This document shows, piece by piece, positions 51,450 to 63,327 of a DNA stretch of 64,000 nucleotides; position 1 is the first letter of the stretch; the number at the start of each line of letters is the position of its first letter. The notes below the pieces were generated by a model. It had not been told where the DNA came from, made no database searches, and saw nothing but the letters and a program-made list of their open reading frames with translations. The stretch is from Pseudorasbora parva. Lineage: Eukaryota; Chordata; Actinopteri; Cypriniformes; Gobionidae. The stretch is taken from NCBI RefSeq assembly GCF_024679245.1, contig NC_090178.1:15898713-15962712 (forward strand), given 5' to 3'. The position numbers and the translations under genes are program-made.

Positions 51450-52100
51450 TTCATGACTTTTTGTTCTAATCATTTTCAAGCACAATGTATGGAGGAAACA
51501 AGGCGCTGCTCAGTACCTGACAATACCATCCCAACAGTAAAGTGTGGTGGTAACAGCATCTTGCTGTGGGGGTATTTTTCAGCGGCAGGAACTAGGGGAC
51601 TCGTCAGAGTAGAAGGAAAGCTAAATGCAGCAAAATACAGGAGTTAGCTTTAATGAAAACTTAGTCAAGAGCATTCAAAATCTCAGACTGGGCAGAGGGT
51701 TTATCTTCCAACAGGACAATGACCCTAAACATACAGCTAAGACAATGCAAGAGTGGCTTATGGACAACTCAAACCAATCTAACATCTATGGAGAAACCTG
51801 AAAATGTCTGTCCACTGACATTCCCCCAACCTGACAGAGCTCGAGAGGATCTGAGGAGAGGAATGGCAGATAATCATCAAATGTAGATGTGCAAAGCTTT
51901 TCACATACCCCAAAAGACTTAAGGCTGTAAAGGTGATTTAACACAGAGTTAACGGTTTGAATACTTAATGTACTCATTTCAGTTTTTCCTTTTTGATAAA
52001 TTTGCAAAGTTGTTTTTTGGCTTTGTCATTATGGTTACGGGAGTGTAGATTGATGTGAAAAAATGAAGGGGGTTGAATACTTCCTCAAGGCACTGTATAT
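51450..52100 (+). mobile_element. Tc1-like transposon relic (third family)
   Basis: The plus strand reads [20 protein letters not shown], then LNAAKYR, then [20 protein letters not shown] and [13 protein letters not shown], a Tc1 catalytic region with the second Asp (QQDND). The SPDLNPIE-type block with the Glu is deleted between about 51780 and 51800. The right end gttgaatacttcctcaaggc, then actgtata, is a typical terminal repeat. The left end is not identified. Confidence 0.85.
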
Positions 52101-53436
52101 ATTAATTAATTAGGGTCTCTAGGGGTCAATAAAACGCATCAGAATGTCAGAGTAGTCCATGGAGTTATGTGAAGTACATTTTTATGCCTCAAACCTTGGT
52201 GAAGAAAGTCACATCTATTAATATCACCAAGCAAACCAGCTATGACAGATAGAATTGAAGAAAGAATGAAAGGAGGCAACAACGCCCATGCAATAACAGA
52301 TTACCAGAGAGCTTTAATTAGACTCCTGATACCACACACACCAAAACCTCCAGTGAAATACCACAGTTCGGCCAGTATGTGGGATCACAATGTTCTAACT
52401 CTGGTCATCTGAACCTTCACTACCCATTGGCCAGAGCAGATCAGCTCCAAAAGAGAGGCCCACAAATGAAACACGGGATCATACACACGCCACCACCCTT
52501 TCCAACACAGCACACACTGAGCACTTTAGTCAACCCACAAGCACACAAAATCAAATCAGCATGAACACAAGAAACTGTAAACACCACATGAGGTTAACCA
52601 AAACGCCTAGAACGACTTTTAGTGAAGATAAATATATTTCTAGATCCACACACGCACTTTTGAAAGATCGCGACACGGCTCAACGTGTTCTGACAGCCCA
52701 AGCTGGGAGCAGATCCCAGCTGATTTGATCACCGTCAAGACAACACGTCTTGTGTACGAAGCTTTCAGCTGCAGTGTGTGAAGTGCTAATGACAGTTCTC
52801 AAAGGGCCGTCACACACTCTGATCTGTGTTTTTATTTTCCCCAGAGCACCGGCAACCACGGATGCCGGACTGTTTGATGTCTCGTGCCGAGAGATGGGAA
52901 CCAGCATTCTTTCAACTTCTATCCAGGTGGGTGTGTAGGATCTCTTAATTGGCTACCAATGCAGCTGTCTCGTCTGACACGCCGCTCGACACATCAGCGG
53001 CGTAAGTTACAAACATCTGATGTTTGTTTGTACACTCGCTTGCACCGCTGGAGTCAAGAAAGAGGCCCTATGACTTTGCGAAAGGAGAATTCTGTTTCCT
53101 AAAGTGCTATGGCATTGCTTTACTATACATTTTGCATGGATAAAAGCCTGGTTCACATTTGATAAAAAGTACAATAATAAAAAATAAGCCAATATATGAC
53201 TTAATATACATGTAAAATAACATGTAAAACATTGATAATTAAGCATTTCTGGTCACCGCAGACTCTCAAAAATGGTGGAATTGTGGATAGTGGATTTTGA
53301 ATGCAAATTCCAATTTTTTTTTTTTTAAATCATTTTGATAATCTTTTTAAAATCTTTTAAAAATTGTGGGTAAAATGCAGTGGCAGAAATCAAAAATACT
53401 AGTCTAAATTTTCAAAAACAACAACAACAAAAAAAA

Positions 53437-53470
53437 AATATATATATATAATTATATATATATAATAACC
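53437..53470. repeat. Short TA-rich microsatellite
   Basis: ATAT and TAATTATA units after an A-rich run. Confidence 0.85.
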
Positions 53471-53628
53471 TCATCATCTCAAACCAAGATTAAGTCAGAA
53501 TATCCACATTCTTGCATATTATTGCAAAGCAAACTAAAAATGTAGCATTAGACTAACACATCTCATACGTCAATACATTTTCAATACATTTTCTCGCACC
53601 CATGTTTCTTCGCACCCATGTTTCTTTA

Positions 53629-53787
53629 GTACCTTACATTATTAGTGCCCTTTATTTATTATTTATGGTAAATCTAGGTCTGTGTGTATCTGGTAGACTG
53701 TACTAAAAAAATTAGTATCCTTTTTTGGGTACCTTACATTATTAGTGCCCTTTATTTATTATTTATGGTAAATCTAGGTCTGTGTGT
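53629..53787. repeat. Local direct duplication, 59 bp identical, 100-bp period
   Basis: gtaccttacattattagtgc through ctaggtctgtgtgt occurs at 53629-53687 and identically at 53729-53787. Just before it, cgcacccatgtttctt is also doubled (53595-53625). Confidence 0.95.
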
Positions 53788-54165
53788 CCAAAACGCAACA
53801 GGAGCCGTGCTAACATGACATGGCTTGCTTAACTTTTTTTTTTTCTCGGTCTTTCGAAAATAGTTCAAAAAGACCTTCCTTGCTGTGCATCTCATGAGTA
53901 TTCATATGTGATTTTAAGTGGAAACCACAAGTAGGCTACATTTACTTGCGTTTCCATAGACATTCCTGAAACGTACAATATTGACAGCACTAAAACACAA
54001 ATTATTTAAGTGTGAACAACGTTATAGACATACAAATGTGTATGAATTCTTATTTATGAATATTAAAATATTGCCATTCATATTTTGACTCTATTGTATT
54101 CATTTTTGCAGTTTAGTCGTATCCTGTGACTTACAATAGAACCATAAAACACACCAAAAAGGAGG

Positions 54166-54197
54166 CATGTCCCAATACTTTTGGCAATATAGTGTAT
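54166..54197. mobile_element. Isolated Tc1-style terminal repeat
   Basis: catgtcccaatacttttggc, then aatatagtgtata, has the form of fish Tc1/mariner ends. The partner end is not located. Confidence 0.5.
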
Positions 54198-55499
54198 ATT
54201 TTTCTTAATGCTATATTGTTGTTATATTATATGCAAAAAAAAATTCCATTACATTTTATATTCTTTTTATATACTTTATATGTTTGGGGTAGGGCTAAGG
54301 GATCTAAAATGTATCTAAATAGTAAAAGAGCAATTATACAAACATCTATGATTTAAATGAGGGTTAGGGTTAAATCTTTTTTTTTTTTTTTTTTAAATGA
54401 AGTGTCATAATTTCATTATGACACTTCATTATGACACATTCAAATGATCTATCCAAACTTACAAAACTGTACGTTTTGAACCTGTAAAGGTTACGTATTA
54501 ATACCTACATATTAATAATGAGACCAGACTGTGCTGTCTCAGAACACACTAGACAGAACTGATATCAATAAAACAGAGTCAAATCCAGCCTAAAGGAACT
54601 TTATCCCGAGTGCTTTGGCACCTTTTGACTAAGCTTCCCACTTCCTCTTACTTTCCCACCTCAGACATATTGACAAGAGCTGTGTGATACTGAGAGAGAC
54701 AGAGAGATTGAGTTTACAAAGACTTCAAGATGACTCTTGATGGTTAGCAGCTTTTTGGCCCTCATACGCTATTCTGAACATACCCAGAACAGTTGAGCTT
54801 CAAGAGGAGTCGGACACTCATCGGACCTTAGGTTAGGACTGAATGCTGGAGCTGCTTTCAGGTTATAAAAACAACTGCAGTTTGAAATATTATCTACAGA
54901 TATTGCAGGGAAGTCTTATAAGGGAAACATCACGACTTTTACTGGACTATCCTACACCACAAAACCATTAAAGTGGGTCTAACTGCAATACATTTTTTTT
55001 CTTCATGAAACTAATTTTACATCAAGTACCAAAATGACTAAATTAAGCATGAAATTAGCAAGTCAGCCAGTGAGTGGAACAGATTAGGCCTACCAGATGA
55101 AATTAGACAGGTAACTACTTATAAGGCTTTTACTAAACAGTTAAAATGGCTGATTGATAAATATATCTGTCAACTCTAAAGACTTGAACCTGTCTGTCTT
55201 TCTCAAAAAAAAAATGGTTTTGTAGATTTTTTTATAGGCTGTATGTCTTATGCCCTTTACGGTTGTTTTAGCTGTATGTTTTCGTGTATTTGTCATTTGC
55301 AAGTAACATATAAGAACAAAATGACATATAGTGGATAATAGTATTGGCCTAATGTATAATGAACTGACGAAAACAATGTCGCGCTGTTGACGCTCGCGCA
55401 GCCTCTCGAGGAGGAATCACAACGCATGATGATCGCCACCGCTCACACAGAGAAACTGCGGTAAACCGTGGGTAAACCAAGCCTGCAGTCTCCCTCTCA

Positions 55500-56105
55500 T
55501 TTACTGAAGCTTTCGCGCCTCGATCGCCCCCCGGTGACCGGTCCCAGTATAGCCGCCCCTCAGTGGTTTCTAATGGACGCGAGGCAAACTAAATAATAAA
55601 ATTACACTTCAAAATGTTTCCCCCAAAGTTAGTTTATGTCACTGAAGGCAGTTATCATCACGATGATTTCATTTCAGGTGTTCGTTTTAAAAATAAGTTT
55701 AGTTTGAGTTAGTTATTTGATGCTATAAAAACGGGGGGTGTGACGTCATGATTGACAGCTGAGACTGACGGCTTCTCTGAGTGAAGTTGTCACTGAGGCA
55801 CTAACGGACTTTTTTCGAAATTTTTGGGAGCAGATTAGAGCTTTAGCTTTAATTCCTACATTTCCATAACTGTTTATTTCACACCAACATAATTCATTGT
55901 TCTGCATCTGCGAGAGAGTGGGCGGGCTTTTGATATCGCAGCTGTACTTCCTGCTCTACTTCCTGCGCTCTACTGCGGTCCCGAAATCGCTACTGCGCAG
56001 ACTCGGTCCCAAGATGTCCGCGCCGTGCAAGGCCGTCTGAAAGCTTCAAATCTGCCAAGCGGAAACGGATGATGTCGAGTCGTCCATATTTTTTTACGGT
56101 CTATG
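55500..56105. repeat. Intact copy of a repeat also found split at 61.1-62.7 kb
   Basis: gcgcctcgatcgcc, tatttgatgctataaaaacg, ggtgtgacgtcatgattgac, gggcgggcttttgatatcgc and gactcggtcccaagatgtcc occur in the same order in the interrupted copy at 61150-62665. The GC-rich stretch 55375-55560 in and before it is not evidence of a promoter. Confidence 0.75.
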
Positions 56106-56429
56106 CGGTAAACATTCAAAATGTAAACAATTTTAAATAACACATGATACAATTAAACAAATGTATCATACCAAGACCAAGATACCATCGTATCAAACAT
56201 CACTCAACCAAGAGTGGTGTTTTCTTGAATACAATCACGACTAAAAATAACACTGATTATATGACAGTCAGTTCCATAAACAAGCCACTTACATTTAAGA
56301 TGCAATATTGAGTGTTTTTGTTCTATTTCAGAAGTGAAAAGAGTTCCAAACAAAGATTCTAAGCAACAGAGTTCCAAACAGCAGCACCAACGCGTCTCAC
56401 AGCAAGTCAGCAACAGTGTACGTAACTGA

Positions 56430-56600
56430 ATGATTCATTGATTCAATGACTCGGTTGAATCAAAGATTCAATAACCTGTTCATAAACGATTGCCTTATTC
56501 TTGAATGAATCAGCCGTTAGAATGAATCGTTTGAATAAATAACTCAATGACTCACTCATTAAGACTCTCTGCTGCCACCTACTGGTTTCATGTTTAAACA
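56430..56600. repeat. gattcaatga-type repeat, second copy
   Basis: aatgattcattgattcaatg, ctcaatgactcactcattaa and ctgccacctactggtttcat are the style of a cyprinid repeat; related to 5790-5905. Confidence 0.5.
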
Positions 56601-57248
56601 CACTTTCTAAAAATTCTAATTTATCCAGAAATACAAATCTCATAACATTATTTAATGCAGTTTTTATTTTTCAGTGTAAATTATTTAATTTGATTGGTAA
56701 CAGCCCTATAGTGTCTTATTTTAATTGAATGTATAGATCAAATTTAAGAATATAAGATAAGATTAGTGCCCTTTAAAAAAGTAAACATATCCACATGTAT
56801 GCAGATTTCAATATGCCAAAGCTGATTGAACACTGATGGGGATATTGCTTCAGAATATATTATATTTCCATCGCAAAAAAACATTTTTTCCAAATAAGCA
56901 AATTTTTTACTCATCCGAAGGATAAGCACATGATCATTCTTAATGTTCAGCCCTGCAATGAATCGTGTTAAAATGTTTTTTTTCCAATGAATTATCAGTA
57001 GAATTTTCAAATAAAATTATTTTCTGTTGAAGTCTGCAACTAAAAATGAAAAAGAGGCATTGTTGTCACCTTTGTGTGCTATATCGCAAGTCATTTGAAG
57101 ACATATTATAGCTTTGAGTGAGGAACAGACTGTTAAAGTGCCCCATTATGATGTTATTTCCTTTCATGCAGTGTGCAGTATAGCTCTTTGTGAATGTAAA
57201 ATATCTGCAAAGTTTTAAAGATCAAAGTGCACAACAAATAAACTTATT

Positions 57249-57705
57249 GGGCCAGATTTACTAACAGCTTGCACCAGCGCAAAACCCTCTTTTGGCGAGA
57301 TCAGGATTTACTAAAGACGCTCAGTGATAAATTAGCGCTGAAAAAAGGCTTGGACACAGCTATATTTGTGGCTGAACTTGTTGCATATACATTTGTAGGA
57401 GTTTCCTTTTCAGATGCATAATTTATGGGAGGAGAGTATTTTAAATGAATCGTGCAGGGTGTTTTACAAAGGTTTGCTAATCAATTTACGGGTATTTGAG
57501 CCATTATTTACCGCCCCAAAACATAAAAACTAATTTGCACTGCTCTTGGTAGACTGCATTGGTCATTATGCAAATGATCCAGCTTTGTGTTCTTTAATTG
57601 GGTTGTGCATCGTCAGTAGATCACGCGCAGAACTTTCCACTCTCACTGGCGCTTTTTTGGACTAGCGCTCTCACGCTAATTTGACCTGTTTTATAAATCT
57701 GGCAC
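57249..57705 (+). mobile_element. Nested gccagattta element
   Basis: GGGCCAGATTTACTAAC at the left and GTTTTATAAATCTGGCAC at the right form inverted ends. A second copy, reversed and split, lies at 48510-48690 plus 50565-50890. Non-coding. Confidence 0.8.
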
Positions 57706-57749
57706 TTAGTCTCCTAAAAGAATGAATCGACTATGAACTGCCGAAATGA

Positions 57750-58267
57750 TAGCCTAGAAATCTAGACGCACCCTAGCGGCAGCAAATCTAATCAGCCCGC
57801 GAGTGTCGTCTAGCAACTCTCAATACCCTTCTGAGCTGTAAACGCCAAACTCTTACCTGGCCAATCACATCATGTATAGAGTCGGTGGGCGGGGCCATAA
57901 TGACGAGGGCCGAGTTGCGTTTGCGTGCTTCTAGTAAACACAGAAACTGGCGAACGACGGTCTTTCGAATCAGCTCTGACCGCGACTCTGGAAGACTTGG
58001 AGTTAAGCTTTTCTCTGAGAAAAGAACAAAGAAAGGCACTGAAGTCATTCTTAAAAAGGGAAGATGTGTTCAGAGTTTTGCCGACCGGATACGGCGAATG
58101 TTTAATCTATCAACAAGCTCTGTTTCACCTTCGTTGCTCTGGTTGGTGTAGCGCTATCCAATTGTGCAGAGGGAGTTTGAAAGACAACCGTTTATCCCGC
58201 CCCTCGGATTGAGCTATGGTGAGTTTCCAGACCAAACATCTTGATGTGGGTCTGGCTTGTCAGGCTA
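57750..58267 (+). mobile_element. Nested element with 9-bp target duplication and a RecQ-like helicase fragment
   Basis: The element runs from TAGCCTAGAAATCTAGACG to GTCAGGCTA, with ccgaaatga immediately outside both ends (57741-57749 and 58268-58276). Plus-strand 57925-58090 encodes FSLRKEQRKALKSFLKRE and DVFRVLPTGYGECLIYQ. This is the helicase motif 0/I region of RecQ-like ATPases. The Walker A Lys-Ser is Glu-Cys here, so ATP binding is lost. The right part includes aaccgtttatcccgcccctc. A 9-bp duplication suits Mutator-like or unclassified families. Confidence 0.75.
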
Positions 58268-61149
58268 CCGAAATGAGTCATCAGCCATTCCAGATGCACT
58301 TCCTGTTACAAACCTACCTAGGTTTGACTGGGCTCTCTGACCAGTAGGCACGCAGAAACTAAGAGTTTAGAGAGACCGGATCATTGATCGAGCCGTTTCA
58401 GACACTGTGACAAAAGAGGTGATTCTGCAATATTCAGAAAATAAAGAAAATTGGACCTTGGATGTGTGTAAACCTATTGTAGGTCAGGACCCAATACAAT
58501 ACCATAATAGGGGCACTTTAAGATGATCATAATAGTACTCGATATAAGACAAGTGACATTAACATATGAGAGTATTGACTATAGAGTGGATTCCAGCACC
58601 TTCCCTAAAAGCTTTTTAAACTGTACCATGTTTTGCACTACAGCAGGGACATGAAGAAAACTAAAGTTAAAAAATATGAATTATGGATCCGTCTTCAAAT
58701 CATTAGAAATACTAGCCTGCTTTTCACCCGGTGATTAGACATTTCTACAGCAATGAGAAGGAGACATAAATCAAACTGTAGTCTAACTATGGAAAAGAAG
58801 ACGACAGATGTATTGTAAAAAAACAACACTTTGAAATAAATACCGTGACCTGTTACTAGCCTTGTCACTGCCTCAGAAATGGTTTGCATGCTCTGGATGC
58901 CTGAGTTATTCGAGCCCAGGGGGGGTTCTGCCGACTGAAAATGAGATCCCACCCCAGAGGCTCCCCTAGATATGGCAGGCCTGTACACAAGGGCAATTCC
59001 TCCACTGGCTCAGTTAGTCAATCAGGCTGAGAGACAGAGAGAGCGAGGGAGTGGGTCGTGTGGGGGGCTGCCATTTTGGGCAGCAAGCCTTGGATGCGAT
59101 TCAGTGAATATAAAATATATAAGATATTATATATACATAAGGAATATAGAATAAGATACTACTGGAAGCCATATACTATAATAACATTCCACAGGGAAAA
59201 AAACACACATATGAAATCAATCTCAGTTGTTTCTCCTAGACAGCAATGAGATTAAACGGAGAGCAAATTAAGTCTCCTGCTCCCTAGGTTTTCCTCCTGA
59301 AAAAAAAAAACTATATCTTAGTAATTTTGCATCTGTCTGCTCTGTTTTCAAATTCAGAATCAAAACGTAACGTTCAATATGAACTGAAACATCTATCACT
59401 AAATAAAAGATAAAATAAAAATAAACTGATATTTTAAGCTGTGATTAGTAATGTACATCTATGTCAATCATTAATTATTGTATTATTTTATATCTCCTAA
59501 AAGCTTTTTACACAATTCAAAAATGACAAGACTTCTGAGCTGTGAAAGATAAGCAGATGAGAATGCCCACATGAAATATGTAAATGTTTTTGCATTTTCT
59601 CAACTGTTTTCGAGAGAAAATATGTGGAATACTGCAAGACGACAAAAACATGTAGAGTTCTACTACTTATTTGTAGATGAAAACATAATGGCCGGGGGAT
59701 GTATACTACATGCACAGGTTTCGTGTGGGTCTGCGAATGGGCAATACAATTTAAATCTGGGCACAGACAAGCTGGCCAAAATCATACAGATCTTAGTTGG
59801 AATTAAATTCCTAATTTATCCCTTAAAACCTTGCTCCATGTGTGAGCAGAATTGAGTTGGATTGTATTCACTTTCTCTCTGTAGCATTAGATTACAATCA
59901 GAGACATAATGAGGGGCTCTGAAATGCAATTATTTTAAATGGTATTGTAAAATTCTCTGTCCTGAGGGTTAATACTCCATGATATCGAATCATGGAAAGG
60001 AAAAGTAATGAACTGGCTCACAGACATGACTCTCCGCCCTCTGGTTTCTACCAACACACACAGAATAGCAGATGCATAATGAAAGAACATAAACATGATG
60101 ACGACGCATTCACCTAAGGCCTTTATTAATAATTCATGATTCATATTCAAGTCTTTTATGAAAACGCCCCGGTACATTTAAAAAAAAAAAATTCTCTGTA
60201 AATGTAACACTCCTCCAAACTGACCTTTTCACCTCTTATAAAAAGACGTTAAAATCTAGATGTTTGTTTCTAAGCTGTGATGTGGCAAACATTATGCATC
60301 TGCATCTTGACAACATGCCATTCCTCAATTATCAGATACTTTAATTAACAAAAAAACTGTGAGCACAGCAAGCTGAATACTAGAAGGGCTCGTTTTCATG
60401 GCTGAGGTTTGGGATTCTGCTGAGGCCACGCTTTCTCCTTTATAGTCTAACCCCATTGTACCTTCGGCCTCAAAACCCTGCCAATCTTCCATGGGGAATC
60501 ACACAAGAAGATCTCCGAAATGTCAGCCTGACAGAAGCACTTTTCACTGCCCTTCCCGCCACTGCAGCAGAGTCACTGGAGGACGGAAAGGGTCACTAAC
60601 TGTGTGTGCATGTGCGCGAAATGTGTGCGTATGCATGCACGCAGCTGTAAGCTTTAGATCGTGACACTAGGGTGGCAGATTTGCATGCATGGCATCTAAA
60701 TCATTGTGGTGTTATGTATAAAAAAAAATGCAAAGAGTGTTTGTGAACACTTTTTTCTGCTGAGCTCCGGAAGTGAGCCCCAAGGCGAACCCCTTTGACC
60801 TTTCCAAAATGTTACTGCCCATTTGGCACAGCAGCCGCAGCTAATAAAACTTTTATAATCATGAATTTTTTATTCCAATCCCACTCCAGGCCTTGGGCTA
60901 ACCTGGACCGTGGTAGCCCGAGACCCTGAGAGGGATTGAGAGATGTTGTGGCTTGAGGTTTCATCATTCTACCCCCTGAGTTTTTGACATGTTACCATCT
61001 GGAGCATTATAAGTGGGACATGCATTTTTGTATTGTTATTTTTATGAAAGTAATGTTTTTCTTCCCCGTCCCAAAAAAAATCAAAATGAATTCTGTGGAC
61101 TTGCAGCAGCCCAGTATTGAACTCATCTGTGTATCAAGCGTGCCCCAAG

Positions 61150-62665
61150 AGTCCTGAAAAGTGAAGCCAAAGCGCCTCGATCGCTCCCAGGTGGCTGGAT
61201 GCAGTATAGGTCATAAACCCCGCCCTCTCCATGGAATGTAATGGGACGTGACACAAACTAAATAATCAAATTACAATTTTTCCCCAAAGATGGTTTCTGT
61301 CATTTTAGGCAGTTTTTAATCACGCTGATGTTAGATCAAGTGTTTGTTCTTTAAATAAGTTTGTAAATAAGTTACAACAAATAAGTTATTTAATCCTATA
61401 AACACTGGGGTGTGAAGTCATTGACAGTTGAGTGGAGTCAGCCAACTGACTGAGATTGGAGCTTTTCTACAAATCTACATTTTATACATTTCTATAATGT
61501 GTATTTCACACTTACATTATTCTTCTGCAATATACCGTATTAAAGGTGTCATGAACTGGCTTTTTTATTTTTTATACTGTTGTCTGAGGTCAACTTATAA
61601 CGTTTGTGTGGTTTTTACATTCAAAAACAACATAACTTATATGTAATAGGTTATTTTCTACACTGGTTTTGAGGCTCTCTCCTGAACGTTAGGTTTTGAT
61701 GGGCGTGCCGCACTGGAGACTTGGAAGTAAACGCCCACGGCTAGGATTGGATAAGATTTGCATATTTAATGAGCTTCAGCTCCCGTCATATCTACGCCCC
61801 TGTCAGTTCAGTTCACATGAGGGAGGGGTTGTTTTGAAAGTGGCAGCCAGAATGATTCTCTCGATCACAAGGCTCGCAAACGGCTTCGTCTTTATCAAAC
61901 AAACACAATGATTGATTTCTCATCCACCCGCGATTGATTGGAATATTATTTTTGTATTACTTGTTCTGCATGATCGGTGGTTATAAGTGCAAACAGCGCA
62001 CGCGCGCACACACACACAGACACAAACACACACGTGCACAGGAATATCCAATATAGAAGACACAACATTGTGTCTGCAAATCCAGCGCGATCGAAGTCTT
62101 GTTTATAAACGATTCCGCAGTTAAATGAAGCGATTGCGAACATGCGTACGTCTTCTCCATGTGAGCTGGAACTTCATTAAAAATAAATGAAGGAAAGAAG
62201 GAAGCTTAGGCAGCGACTGTGTTCTTTCACAATATCTTGCTATCTTCTGCATGTTTATTGTTGCTGGCTAGCGTAATCCTAGCAGCTCCATGAGTCAGTG
62301 GGCGGGACTCATGAATTACACATGCTTATTATTCTGTAGAGGTGGTGTTTCGTCGCTTGATGACGTCAATATGCGAACACGATCGTTTTCTGGGCCTGGT
62401 GTCTTTAAAAGCTTTTCTTTGGCTAACAAGGACGTTTTCAACTTGCAGGATATTCTTGTATTACCATGAACTTTTATATATCAAAAGCTCAAAGGAAAGT
62501 TGATTTCTCAATTCATCACCCCTTTAATGACTCTACAGGAGTGTGGGTGGGACCTTGATATCACGACTCCACTTCGCGCTCACTACTGCACTGACTCGGG
62601 AATCAAAATGTCAGCGCCATATTGGAACATGAGAGTGAATGTGCGTCATCTATCTTTTTTTACAG
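61150..62665. repeat. Older repeat, interrupted copy (compare 55500-56105)
   Basis: The left part is 61150-61543 (gcgcctcgatcgct, tttaatcctataaacactgg) and the right part is 62524-62665 (gggtgggaccttgatatcac, gactcgggaatcaaaatgtc). The 980 bp between are a TTAA element. Confidence 0.8.
61544..62523. mobile_element. TTAA-flanked element inserted in an older repeat
   Basis: TTAA at 61540-61543 and 62524-62527 flank AGGTGTCATGAACTGG and TCAATTCATCACCCCT, inverted at 12 of 16 positions. The interior resembles other TTAA elements (gaggtcaacttataac, acgcccacggctaggattgg, gtgggcgggactcatgaat). No transposase is recognised. Confidence 0.8.
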
Positions 62666-63169
62666 GCTATGTGTAGGGTCAACAAGAAAAAGCAGTCCTT
62701 GCTCTAAGTGTTGCTTGGAAACCGCTGACCCCTTAGATCAATATTCTCATGGCCAACTTTGCATGGGTGAAATTAGGAAATAGTCACAGAAAGTCATGGC
62801 GCTGGAGTAAAACAAAGGATTTACATCTGCATGAGTCATCAGAGCAGAAGATTATGCAAGCTGCCCCCTGGTTCTTGTACAGCATTTCATAATGACCTCC
62901 CTACACACTAATGATGCTGACTTGCCATCGCCATTTATGGGGCCATATTCTTCTCTGTAACTAAGCACTGCGCCTTTTTTCTTTTGACGTTTCCCCGCGG
63001 CCTTCTTTTCATGCATTTACATGATTGCATGAGTTATTGTATGTGGGCACCTGTGTCACTGCAACTATAAATAGGTGTAGAGCGACTGCTCATATAGGAC
63101 GACATTCCTGTTCAGACAAAGAGGATAACAGGCAGTGACAGATAGGGCACATAGGGAAAAGACACTTAC

Positions 63170-63327
63170 GGTTGGCAGAGTTTGATGAGGTCCTGGTCAG
63201 TGGTGCCAGGCGGAAGGCCCCGGATGTACAGGTTGGTTTTACTGAGCTGCTCCGCTGCACTGTGGCTGCTGCTGTTGGTGCTGGGGCTGGGCGGAGCCAT
63301 GGGAGGAGGGGGCGGGGCATATGACTG
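63170..63327 (-). CDS. rbms3: rbms3 coding exon: N-terminal linker and start of RRM1
   Basis: This exon encodes part of RBMS3, an RNA-binding protein with two RRMs that binds AU-rich RNA, mainly in the cytoplasm (family knowledge). On the minus strand it reads [16 protein letters not shown], then a Ser/Asn/His linker, then [20 protein letters not shown] and [14 protein letters not shown] is RNP2 of RRM1. [10 protein letters not shown] fits RBMS3 better than the HTTDQDLVKL I recall for RBMS1. The acceptor follows a pyrimidine tract and is a tandem CAGCAG, so the exon starts at 63327 or 63324. The donor is GTAAGT at 63169. The exon starts in phase 0 and ends after two bases of a Pro codon, which the exon at 45652 completes. 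The upstream exon with the initiator Met lies beyond the window. Confidence 0.93.

Larger units (their letters stand above)
57137..58517. mobile_element. TTAA-flanked element carrying two nested insertions
   Basis: TTAA (57133-57136) precedes AGTGCCCCATTATG, and CATAATAGGGGCACT precedes TTAA (58518-58521). Removing the insertions at 57249-57705 and 57750-58267 leaves about 400 bp of non-coding element, whose order I remember from other cyprinid copies (gtctcctaaaagaatgaatc, cctacctaggtttgactg, acctattgtaggtcaggacc). Confidence 0.85.
45653..63169 (-). other. rbms3: rbms3 intron between the first two visible exons
   Basis: This 17.5-kb intron is bounded by GTAAGT (63169) and tttgcag (45653). 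It contains the split element at 48.5-50.9 kb, a Tc1 relic, TTAA elements and older repeats. I recognise nothing in 45700-46050, 46460-48500, 52110-53400, 54200-55370, 58530-61140 or 62680-63165. Some of these are candidate conserved non-coding DNA, but this cannot be tested here. Confidence 0.85.

Noticed and set aside
55375..55560. Possible CpG-rich promoter
   Set aside because: The CG-rich sequence is in or beside a repeat that recurs at 61.1 kb; no first exon or transcript feature is visible.
57925..58212. Host RecQ helicase exon
   Set aside because: It lies wholly inside an element with exact 9-bp duplications, has a destroyed Walker A motif and no splice sites in frame.
63090..63320. 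76-codon minus frame over the 63-kb exon
   Set aside because: It is a shifted shadow of the rbms3 exon; the rbms3 frame reads the conserved RRM sequence.
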